Positions 10,137-18,191 of a stretch of 45,611 bases of DNA are shown piece by piece. The position numbers were made by a program, and so were the translations under genes. Position 1 is the first letter of the stretch, and each line of letters starts with the position of its first letter. The stretch comes from Acidobacteriota bacterium (GTDB taxonomy: Bacteria; Acidobacteriota; Terriglobia; Terriglobales; Acidobacteriaceae), in NCBI GenBank assembly GCA_028876335.1, contig JAGWSG010000207.1, forward strand, positions 1-45,611. The letters run 5' to 3'. Under the pieces are notes generated by a model. It did not search any database. It worked only from the letters and a program-made list of their open reading frames with translations, and was not told the origin of the DNA.

Positions 10137-10178
10137 AGGCAGGCGCAGATATCGCTCCTGCCTGATGCCTGTTCAGGC
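10137..10178. terminator. Tandem hairpins between convergent HU and pgeF genes
   Basis: AGGCAGG...CCTGCCT (7 bp) followed by GCCTG-TT-CAGGC (5 bp). Confidence 0.6.
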
Positions 10179-10185
10179 TTACAGT

Positions 10186-11103
10186 TCAGTCCCCTCGAAT
10201 CCCAATCACACTCATCATGCGGCCGGCAAAGCCCTGTGAGCCTCGGTGTGAGAAAAACAGCTCGCGATCGCACTGCGTGCATCCGCCCGTCACATGTATG
10301 GCGCGCGTGCTTAAGCCTGCGTCCAATAGCTGGCGACGATTGGCTTCTGCAACATCCAGATGCAACTGCGGCCCGATGGGCGAGTGGCCCGGCGCCCTCT
10401 GCGTGAGAAACAGCATGGGATATTTTTTTCGAACCGGGTCCGAATCGAACACTTCCCTGAAAAGCTCCGGCGCGTACGAGAACTGCGATTCGAAGGCAGC
10501 AAACACCTCATCGCCCACTCCATAGCAGCAGGCACCAATCCCCGGCCCGATTGCGGCGATCAAGTCCTCTGGTTGCGAGCCGTAGAGCAGGCGCATACGG
10601 CCCACGCCGTTCTCCACGATGCGCTGAACGGTTCCGCGCCAGCCGGCATGGAAAGCGCCCACCACGCGCTTCTTCATATCAGCCACAAGTACCGGAATGC
10701 AGTCGGCGGTCTGCACTGCGATCAGGATGCCTGGCTCATCCGTAATAAGACCGTCTCCTTTGCAGATGACGCTGTCGCTCTGGACACAACGCACTAGATT
10801 GGAGTGGAACTGCCTGACCAGCCTCAACCGAGTCTCTGAACGCCCGGTAATCGCCTCGACGAGCAGCCGGCGATTCTTCTGTACGTGTTCAGGCGTATCG
10901 GCGTCAGTTAGACCAAGGTTCAGGTCACCAGGCGCACCCTCCGCGCAGTAGACCCGGCTGACGCCACCCTTACGCGTACTGAAACCGTGCCAAAGCCAGG
11001 TCAGTTTCTTCCACTCGGGAACTGCAATCCAATGCACTCCGTTCGCGGCAGCGACAGTCTTCGGCGCAGGCTTTCTCAGCTCTTCCGCCGAATAGCGGGC
11101 CAT
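10186..11103 (-). CDS. pgeF: Peptidoglycan editing factor PgeF / YfiH multicopper polyphenol oxidase (laccase) family
   Basis: VQTADCIPVLVADMKKRVVGAFHAGWRGTVQRIVENGVGRM...IGPGIGACCYGVGDEV. ORF opens at 11520, but its upstream part crosses a strong terminator-like hairpin, so the internal start at 11103 is preferred. Confidence 0.88.
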   Translation of the reverse strand: MARYSAEELRKPAPKTVAAANGVHWIAVPEWKKLTWLWHGFSTRKGGVSRVYCAEGAPGDLNLGLTDADTPEHVQKNRRLLVEAITGRSETRLRLVRQFHSNLVRCVQSDSVICKGDGLITDEPGILIAVQTADCIPVLVADMKKRVVGAFHAGWRGTVQRIVENGVGRMRLLYGSQPEDLIAAIGPGIGACCYGVGDEVFAAFESQFSYAPELFREVFDSDPVRKKYPMLFLTQRAPGHSPIGPQLHLDVAEANRRQLLDAGLSTRAIHVTGGCTQCDRELFFSHRGSQGFAGRMMSVIGIRGD

Positions 11104-11300
11104 GCGAAGCCGAGTGGTGATGCCAGCCGGGGCTCCGCGGCGCCTGCTACGCACCAACCCGCCCGTCCGGTACAGCTCATCAATGGCTTCAACTGTGTTT
11201 TTTGAGGGTGATTTCAAGGAATTTCGCGCCTGAGTTACACCTTGATTGTAGCCGTCCGCAGCTTCTTGAGAGGAAATTGCAGTGAATGCCGTACACAGAA

Positions 11301-11332
11301 ACAAGCGAGCCCGCCTTCCGGCGGGCTCTTGT
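11301..11332 (-). terminator. Strong hairpin, terminator-like in the minus direction, upstream of pgeF
   Basis: 9-bp perfect stem GAGCCCGCC-TTCC-GGCGGGCTC extended by ACAAG/TTGT; minus tail GCTTGTTTCTG. Confidence 0.6.
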
Positions 11333-11689
11333 GCGAGGCACTTATTTGGAGGGTATTCAGAAGGGGTAATGAGGAGGGGTCCTTTTGGAAACGGGCCCTC
11401 AATTGAAGGGTTCCTTGCTTGGATGGGTCGTACTTCGAGGAAGCCTCTGCTTGTTAATGGATAGGATGCACTGCCGGGTAAAGAGTTGCCTGAAATCGCT
11501 GGGCTCACCAAATTCTTCAAAATTATCCGCTTTCAGAGACACGGCAATTGGCAGGCTCGCCGGTTTCAGAATTTTTCCACAGGATTGCGATAGCCGGAGA
11601 AATGGCGCGCTCATTCTCCTCATGTTTTAACTGGAGGTGCCGATACTCCTCCCATACAGGAGCATCATTTGCTCCTAGCGGAGGGACTC

Positions 11690-12196
11690 ATGGCGTTCTC
11701 AGCCACTTCCACCTTCGCAGTCCGATCCGCATTACCGAATGCGGCGCTGCATCTTGCCTCGACGGTAAATCAATCTCGCGTGGCTACGTTTCAAACTGCG
11801 GCGGCCTCCGTGAAAGGCGCGAATACCTCCGCCATGATTACCCGGTCCGCCCAGCGCCTTGCCTATTTCCAGGCTTTGCAGGCCGCTCTGAGTCCGGCTC
11901 AAGCATCGCTGCTGCGCCTCGACCTTACCGCGTTGGGAGCAGCAATCCATTCGGGCAATCTGCCTTCCGCTCAAACAGCCTACATCACGTTCAAAGGCAA
12001 CCTGCGCGACATTCCGCAGCAGCAACTCGATTACTCCAATTCCGGACTCTCACAAACGGCAACCCGCGCCGATGTGCGCATTGCTCTGCTGAATTCCATT
12101 TCACAGGCGGTACGAAAGGCTGCAACGCAACTGAAGCAGGGTGCAGCTTCAGCTACCGCTGCCAATGTCGGTTCCATTATCGATACCTATGTTTAG
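11690..12196 (+). CDS. Hypothetical Ala-rich protein with one ALGxAxxSGxLxxAQxAY-type segment
   Basis: ORF 11669..12196. Start at 11690 has SD GGAGGG. Contains LRLDLTALGAAIHSGNLPSAQTAYITFKGNLR. Confidence 0.65.
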   Translation: MAFSATSTFAVRSALPNAALHLASTVNQSRVATFQTAAASVKGANTSAMITRSAQRLAYFQALQAALSPAQASLLRLDLTALGAAIHSGNLPSAQTAYITFKGNLRDIPQQQLDYSNSGLSQTATRADVRIALLNSISQAVRKAATQLKQGAASATAANVGSIIDTYV

Positions 12197-12216
12197 GCCG
12201 CTACACTTGCCGGTCA

Positions 12217-13014
12217 TCATCGCTTTTCCTTGGGCCGCGCCGCCTTCTCCACATAGCGCGTGATCAGGCCGACGGGCAGCAAGCGAACAAGCAATGTATT
12301 GAAACGGCCCTGCGCATAAGGAACCACCGTTCGCTTGCCCTGCAACATTCCATCCACGCCTATGCGAGCCACTTCTTCGGCTGATTGCAGATTCTTCCAC
12401 ACAAAACTCTGCGCGTGCGCTACTTCATGGAACTCACTCTCTGTTGGCCCAGGGCACAGTGCCGAAACTTTCACGCCAAACCGTTCAACCTCCGCGGCTA
12501 TTCCCAGAGCGAACATGCGGTCGAAGGCTTTGGTTGCGGCGTACGTGGAAATGTACGGTACCGGCTGAAAGCTTGCCGTCGAGGCAACCACCATCACCCA
12601 TCCGCGCCGGCGCTCCACCATAGCGGGCAGAAACAACCGGGCAATGGCAACCACGGCGTCGCAGTTAACGCGGATTTGACTCAGCTCCTGCTCCACTTCG
12701 TTGGTATGAAAGGCACCGTAATTTCCCAGACCTGCATTGTTGATGAGGATTTCAATATCGATACCTTGTGCCTTAACCGCATCGAAAATTGCCTGAGCTG
12801 CGCTTGGATCATTCAAGTCCGCCGTTACGACGCGTACGTCAACGCCTTTCTGCACCAGCTCTGCAGCCAGTGTTTCCAGTCGCTCGCGCCGCCGCGATGT
12901 GAGAATCAGGTTTGCGCCGCGCTGAGCCAGATCGCGGGCAATCGCAGAACCGATGCCCGCACTGGCACCTGTGACCAGCGCCCATTTGCCTTTGAGTTCG
13001 GAAGATTGTGCCAT
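12217..13014 (-). CDS. Short-chain dehydrogenase/reductase (SDR)
   Basis: GKWALVTGASAGIGSAIARDLAQRG, ILINNAGLGNYG, YISTYAATKAF. Start at MAQSSELKGKW. Confidence 0.92.
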   Translation of the reverse strand: MAQSSELKGKWALVTGASAGIGSAIARDLAQRGANLILTSRRRERLETLAAELVQKGVDVRVVTADLNDPSAAQAIFDAVKAQGIDIEILINNAGLGNYGAFHTNEVEQELSQIRVNCDAVVAIARLFLPAMVERRRGWVMVVASTASFQPVPYISTYAATKAFDRMFALGIAAEVERFGVKVSALCPGPTESEFHEVAHAQSFVWKNLQSAEEVARIGVDGMLQGKRTVVPYAQGRFNTLLVRLLPVGLITRYVEKAARPKEKR

Positions 13015-13069
13015 CGAATTCATCCTATCTGATGCACGTCGCCGGGACCTTCTCGCGTACCATGGCCTC

Positions 13070-13450
13070 ATGGCTTACTTCCTCTTCAAGACTGAACCGG
13101 ACGTCTACTCATTCGATGACTTCCTGCGCGACAAAGAGACCATCTGGGACGGCGTCACCAATCCAACCGCCGTGATGCACCTGCGGAATATGAAAGCGGG
13201 AACCAAATGGGTCTTTTATCACACTGGCGATGAGCGCACCGCAGTCGGAACCGGCACGGTTCTCTCTGTTGATGCCACCGACCCCAAGGTTCCCATCGTG
13301 CGCGTGAAAGTGGGTAAGCGCTTGAAAACTCCGAAAACGCTGGGAACCATCAAAGCGGAAAAGATCTTCGCCGGTTCGCCTTTGGTAGTAATTGGACGCT
13401 TGAGCGTGGTTCCACTCACCGAGGAACAATGGAAGTGGTTCGTGAGCTGA
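13070..13450 (+). CDS. EVE-domain protein (YTH/PUA-like fold)
   Basis: MAYFLFKTEPDVYSFDDFLRDKETIWDGVTNPTAVMHLRNMKAGTKWVFYHTGDERTAVGTGTV. Confidence 0.92.
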   Translation: MAYFLFKTEPDVYSFDDFLRDKETIWDGVTNPTAVMHLRNMKAGTKWVFYHTGDERTAVGTGTVLSVDATDPKVPIVRVKVGKRLKTPKTLGTIKAEKIFAGSPLVVIGRLSVVPLTEEQWKWFVS

Positions 13451-13464
13451 ATTGTCAGCAGGTT

Positions 13465-13851
13465 TCACACGAAGTAAAAGAGCAGGCCCAGCCCAAGCAG
13501 AATCCACGGCCAGTACTGGGCGGGCGCAAAGAACAGCGTGTCTTTCCGAGTGAAGAAGGGTTTGCGCCCCTCGTGCAATTCTGAGCCCGGCACCGTTTCA
13601 TCCGCTGAACCGCTGTTCAACATCCATATAAGCAATGCCGCAGCGGCGAAAGCCGCCAGCTTTGGCCAGCCGTGGTTTGCGTAGTAGCTGCTGTCGTGGA
13701 AATACACCCCAGTCAGCCAGTCGGCTGCGAGCAGACAGGCCCCGGCGATCAGTCCTACAAGAATCCCCTTGCCGGTTGCAGCAAAAAAGAAGAACCCGTA
13801 GCGGACAAGTCCTGCATGAACCGCATCGCTTTCCGCGCCGCCAAAATTCAC
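13465..13851 (-). CDS. Hypothetical small membrane protein
   Basis: 128 aa with about 3 hydrophobic segments. ATGA overlap with the upstream YhaM-like gene supports translational coupling. Confidence 0.6.
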   Translation of the reverse strand: MNFGGAESDAVHAGLVRYGFFFFAATGKGILVGLIAGACLLAADWLTGVYFHDSSYYANHGWPKLAAFAAAALLIWMLNSGSADETVPGSELHEGRKPFFTRKDTLFFAPAQYWPWILLGLGLLFYFV

Positions 13852-14849
13852 TCTTCGCTATCTCCGCCTTTGAGCCAGCCTCGCGTGTCGAGCATCTGGC
13901 GGTTATCGAGCGACCAGACCTTGCCTGTGAGATCTGCACCGTTGCGTCCTTCACGCGCGCCCTTTTCGAACTCGCTGACTACCGCTTGCATCTTGGCGTC
14001 GAGATCGTCCACAAAGCTGAGAACCAGCGCCTCGGGTGTCATGGGTAGCTTGGGCGAGCCAAACTCCAGCTTGCCGTGGTGCGACAAAATCAGGTGGATT
14101 ACCAGTGTGCGCAAGCGCGGAGGAAAATCCCCCAGGGCGTCGATCGCCTTCTCCACCAACGCCACACCCATGGGAATGTGTCCGACCAGTACGCCTTCCA
14201 CTGTATATTCAAAGCCCATCTGCCACTTCAGCTCCTGGGTCTTGCCAACGTCATGGAGAATGACGCCCGTCAGCAGTAGGTCGCGATGCACCAGGGGATA
14301 GTGCGCAGCCACGCGATCGGCCAGACCGATGAGACTGACTACATGTTCAAGCAGCCCTCCCAGCCATGCATGATGCAGTTGCCGGGCAGCCGGTGCTTCA
14401 CGATACGCTCGCGCCAATTCTTCATCGGCAAACATGGACTCAAGCAGCCGTTTCAAATCCTGATCTGTAAAACTAGCGATTGTCTCGGTGAGAGTCTTCC
14501 AAAGCGCGTTCACGTCATAGCGTGTGGAAGGAAGCATGTCACTCATGTCCGCTTCAGACGTGGAGGCTTTGCGCATCTGCTCAATCTTCATCTGCAGACG
14601 GCCATCAAAGGCGGAAACCGAGCCACGCGCTTTGACAATGTCACCGACGGCTGCGTCTTTGGCGATACGAGGATCGTTTGGATCCCAGACGCGCGCTTCA
14701 ATCTGTCCCGTATTGTCGCCCAGCGTAAGACTCAAATAGGGCTTGTTGGTCTTCGTCATTCGCTGCTGACGCGCCAGCATCAGAAAGTAGCTATCGAAGA
14801 CTTTGCTCTCGTCAAAACCTGCAAGATCGGCAATATAGATATCTTTCAT
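13848..14849 (-). CDS. 3'-5' exoribonuclease YhaM-like (OB-fold plus HD domain)
   Basis: FLMLARQQRMTKTNKPYLSLTLGDNTGQIEARVWD (OB fold) and LLTGVILHDVGKTQEL...LILSHHGKLEFGSPKLPMTPEALVL (HD domain). Confidence 0.88.
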   Translation of the reverse strand: MKDIYIADLAGFDESKVFDSYFLMLARQQRMTKTNKPYLSLTLGDNTGQIEARVWDPNDPRIAKDAAVGDIVKARGSVSAFDGRLQMKIEQMRKASTSEADMSDMLPSTRYDVNALWKTLTETIASFTDQDLKRLLESMFADEELARAYREAPAARQLHHAWLGGLLEHVVSLIGLADRVAAHYPLVHRDLLLTGVILHDVGKTQELKWQMGFEYTVEGVLVGHIPMGVALVEKAIDALGDFPPRLRTLVIHLILSHHGKLEFGSPKLPMTPEALVLSFVDDLDAKMQAVVSEFEKGAREGRNGADLTGKVWSLDNRQMLDTRGWLKGGDSEE

Positions 14850-14929
14850 TCTGCTCTGAAGATTACCGCATTGCGTTTATGCTCTGCCATAAACACCCTT
14901 TGAACATTTCTACACACCAGTCTGCAAGA

Positions 14930-15415
14930 ATGAGGGACGCCATGCACATAACCGAATCATCCTCGAAAGCCTTAATCACCCTTCGCTCCATGGAAGAGCG
15001 GGATGCCGAAGCCACTGCACAACTTTGCGCTGAGCTCGGCTATCAGCGCTCAACTGAGGACGTGCTGAACTGGATTGAGACAATCAGCCTGAACAAAGAA
15101 GGGCAGGCCGCTTTCGTTGCGTACAAAGACGAAGTCATTCTTGGCTGGGTAGAGGTTTCGATGGAGCGACGCCTGCAGAGTCCGCCTTTCGCACTCATTG
15201 GCGGACTGGTTGTGAAAGCTGAAGCACGCGGCATGGGCGTTGGCCGGCTACTCTGCGGAAGGGCGGAGCAGTGGGGATGGCAACACGGCGCTGAAAAAAT
15301 CCGCGTTACCTCCCGAAGTACCCGCACCGATGCGCACCGTTTTTATCTCCAAAGTGGGTTTGAAGAAACCAAGCTCTCACATGTTTTTGAGAAGTGCAAA
15401 AGCAAACGGGCCTGA
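14930..15415 (+). CDS. GNAT-family N-acetyltransferase
   Basis: ALIGGLVVKAEARGMGVGRLLCGRAEQWGWQHGAEKIRVTSRSTRTDAHRFYLQSGF. Start 14930 or 14942. Confidence 0.88.
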   Translation: MRDAMHITESSSKALITLRSMEERDAEATAQLCAELGYQRSTEDVLNWIETISLNKEGQAAFVAYKDEVILGWVEVSMERRLQSPPFALIGGLVVKAEARGMGVGRLLCGRAEQWGWQHGAEKIRVTSRSTRTDAHRFYLQSGFEETKLSHVFEKCKSKRA

Positions 15416-15434
15416 GACTCTCAGTCTCAGGCCC
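15408..15434. terminator. 12-bp perfect hairpin overlapping the GNAT stop codon
   Basis: GGGCCTGAGACT-CTC-AGTCTCAGGCCC between convergent genes; no clear T-run. Confidence 0.5.
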
Positions 15435-15460
15435 TGCCTATATGGAGTGTACTGAATCTT

Positions 15461-17149
15461 CTACTGCGGATTTGATGAAGGCGCTGACTGGGTGGAAGGC
15501 GTCGGAGCATCGCCCAGCAGACGACCAGTGGATGGCTTTTCTTCCTTCTTCTCGTCCTTTTTACGATCACTCAAGCGGGTCTTCTCGCCTGTCGTGGTTT
15601 CAGTACCTTTCTTTTTGGTTGCCGTTTCGCCGTTCAAGCCGAGCGGCGCGGATTGAATCTGGCGATTCGCAATCGTTGCGGCATCGGGAGTCGGAGCCGA
15701 CATCGGATCTGCTCCCGGAGAATTGGAGGCATTCTTCTTTTCTTTGTTTTCCTTTTTCTCTTCGCGCAGCCTATCGCTGAAGCGGGTCTTCTTTTCCTTC
15801 ACCGGTGCTTCGTCAAAGCTTTCCTGCGAATCTGCGTTGCTTGCGGTCTCAGGCAATGCCCCGGCATCTTCAATACTGCTTGCTCGTGCTGCCTTCGGAA
15901 GGGTTTCCTGAGGAGCCTGTCCGAAGCGGATCTTTTCCTTCTTACCCGGCTTCAATGAGCCTGGTGCTTCTTCTTTGGATGACTTTGCCTCCGCCACCCG
16001 TTCCACCTTCGCACCCGACTTTTGCCGGAATCCGTGACCGGTTTCGCGGAAGCGCGTACGCTCTACCTTCTTGCGTTTCTTGGGCGAGGGAGGTGTGTAG
16101 GCACTGAACACGGGCTTGGTTTCATTTGGGCTGGCGCCGGTGTCTGTATAGCCTGGACGAATGTCGATGAATGCCTGTTCGCGCATCTTGGTCAGATAGT
16201 TGCGAATGGCAGGCTCCATCTTGCTCATGTAGTAGGTTTGCTCAACTTCCTGCTCAACATCCTTGAAAGCGGGCACACCGCCAGGGTTGTGCTTGACTAC
16301 CTTGAAAATAATGAAACCCTGCTTGGTGCGAATGGGCTGTGTAACCTGTCCGTCCTTGAGTGGAAAGACCGCATCTTCAAATACTTTGGCCAGCTCTCCG
16401 TGCTTGTAAGTGCCCAGGCTTCCGCCGTCGGCGGCGGTCTGTCCATTGCTGAAGGTCTTGGCCAGATCCGTAAAATCTCCGCCGGCCTGCAATTTATTCT
16501 CAATGTCCTCTGCTTTTGCCTTGGCATCGGCAACCTTCTGCTCACTGCCATCACTGGAAGAAATCAGAATCTCGCTCAGCTGTACGCTCTCGGGCTGCAC
16601 ATAATTCTGCTTGTGCTCTTCAAAATAGCGGCGAACCTCACCCGGTGTCATGGAGATGTGCGCACCAACTTCCTGGCGCATCACCTGCTGGGTAATGATT
16701 TGATTGCGAATATTGGCCTTGAAGTCCTCATAGGAAACGCCCTGCTGCTCGGCAGCCTTTTCCAGATCTTCCAGCGAGTCCATGTGGTACTGCTTGCGGA
16801 TTTCATTCAGGCGATTGATGAGCTCTGTTTCACCCGTGATGCCCAGTTCCTTGCCCTTGGAAAGCCAAAGCTGCTGGTCGATCAAATTCCGCAGAAGATC
16901 GCGATGAGCCTCTGAAATCTGCTGCATCGAGGCGCCATGCTGACGCTCATCCTGATCCAGATCCTTCATGGCTCGGTCGTAATCCGAGTTGGTGATGATC
17001 TGATCATTCACTCTGGCCACAATCTGCTCCACGACGGTTCCGCCATAGGGGCTTGCCATCGCTTCATTTGATTGGGCTTGAGCGGAGGAACCGAGCAGCA
17101 ACGTACCGAAAACTATCGCCGCGGGAATGCAAAGAGAATTCAATTTCAT
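15461..17149 (-). CDS. SurA-like periplasmic peptidyl-prolyl isomerase (SurA_N plus parvulin) with long Lys-rich C-terminal tail
   Basis: Signal peptide, IVARVNDQIITNSDYDRAM, and parvulin domain VQLSEILISSSDG...ADGGSLGTYKHGELAKVFEDAVFPLKDGQVTQPIRTKQGFIIFKVV. Confidence 0.9.
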   Translation of the reverse strand: MKLNSLCIPAAIVFGTLLLGSSAQAQSNEAMASPYGGTVVEQIVARVNDQIITNSDYDRAMKDLDQDERQHGASMQQISEAHRDLLRNLIDQQLWLSKGKELGITGETELINRLNEIRKQYHMDSLEDLEKAAEQQGVSYEDFKANIRNQIITQQVMRQEVGAHISMTPGEVRRYFEEHKQNYVQPESVQLSEILISSSDGSEQKVADAKAKAEDIENKLQAGGDFTDLAKTFSNGQTAADGGSLGTYKHGELAKVFEDAVFPLKDGQVTQPIRTKQGFIIFKVVKHNPGGVPAFKDVEQEVEQTYYMSKMEPAIRNYLTKMREQAFIDIRPGYTDTGASPNETKPVFSAYTPPSPKKRKKVERTRFRETGHGFRQKSGAKVERVAEAKSSKEEAPGSLKPGKKEKIRFGQAPQETLPKAARASSIEDAGALPETASNADSQESFDEAPVKEKKTRFSDRLREEKKENKEKKNASNSPGADPMSAPTPDAATIANRQIQSAPLGLNGETATKKKGTETTTGEKTRLSDRKKDEKKEEKPSTGRLLGDAPTPSTQSAPSSNPQ

Positions 17150-17258
17150 AGGCACACATGGGGTGGCGGTAGGAATGCTCCGCCTAAATCCATAGACGTC
17201 ATTGTAAATGGCAGGAGAGCAGTCGGTCAGTCATTCCTTACGAATTCCTGTCGGTACT

Positions 17259-18191
17259 TCATTGTGTGGCGGTTCCAGCTTCGCGCGGATGTGCCCAGGC
17301 ATAGATTGCGCCCAGCCACGAACTTCCCTTTTCAGGCTCTTTTACGTGTGGAATTAACGCCCAAATGCCAATAAAGGCAAGCCCGACTAGATTTGGAAAC
17401 AAAAGTGGCGCCAGCGGAGGTGCTCCATTCACCAGCTTGTCCCAAAGCCCATGGCCCGGTTCAACCAGATTGGCCTGAAGATGAAACCAAAAGCCCAAAA
17501 CACCCACCGCCGCTTGCCCGCACATCACCGCCATGCAGACATCCAGATAGCGCCGGGTTACTTCCATCATTAAAGGAACCAGTAAAAAACCGGTGGCGAA
17601 TGCCGAGGAAATCACCGGTATCCACTCTGTTTTGAGGAAGAACCCGTTGGACGCGTGGTCTGTAAGTGAGAGCAGGAAATTGCCCATAAATCCGCCAAGT
17701 GCAAGAAGAATGACCCATCGAGCCCAATCGGCGGTCCTTGATGCCACCATTCGATTCACTAGAAGCAGGAAACCAAGGCCCGTGTAAGCGAGCGGTGCGG
17801 CAAAAGGCGCAGCATAGGTCAAGCTCTTCAAGGTTCGGTCGAGAAAAAAATGGCTTTCAAGGTGATATAAAACGCCGCCAAGCCCCACCAAAATCGATAG
17901 CCAGCCGACAAGGTAACCAACATCGCGCCAGGCAGCCTCAAAGTGCCACACCCATCGGAGCAAGATGACGGCCGCAAGGGCAAGCGGGGCAACGAGCGAA
18001 AAATAGAGCGGAATAAACTCTGCGGTCTTCGCGAAGTGATTTACCGAGTGCGCAATGAAAATATCGCCGGCGAGGATGGCCAGGTTCGAAGTAACAAAGA
18101 GCTCTATCCATAACTGTGGATCGTGCGCCCATCGCAGCGGTTCGCCGGTTACCAGAGCCTGCATTTGCGCCACAAGACTATTTGCGCGCAT
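17259..18191 (-). CDS. Polytopic membrane protein, putative membrane partner of the adjacent octaheme cytochrome
   Basis: 310 aa, about 8 hydrophobic segments with several intramembrane His residues; overlaps the 3' end of the cytochrome gene by 14 nt. Confidence 0.65.
   Translation of the reverse strand: MRANSLVAQMQALVTGEPLRWAHDPQLWIELFVTSNLAILAGDIFIAHSVNHFAKTAEFIPLYFSLVAPLALAAVILLRWVWHFEAAWRDVGYLVGWLSILVGLGGVLYHLESHFFLDRTLKSLTYAAPFAAPLAYTGLGFLLLVNRMVASRTADWARWVILLALGGFMGNFLLSLTDHASNGFFLKTEWIPVISSAFATGFLLVPLMMEVTRRYLDVCMAVMCGQAAVGVLGFWFHLQANLVEPGHGLWDKLVNGAPPLAPLLFPNLVGLAFIGIWALIPHVKEPEKGSSWLGAIYAWAHPREAGTATQ

Noticed and set aside
11103-11520. N-terminal 139-aa extension of the pgeF ORF
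   Set aside because: It spans a strong terminator-like hairpin and lacks YfiH-family sequence; internal Met at 11103 preferred, though an intermediate start cannot be excluded.
16022-16915. 297-aa plus-strand ORF
   Set aside because: Shadow of the SurA-like PPIase gene.
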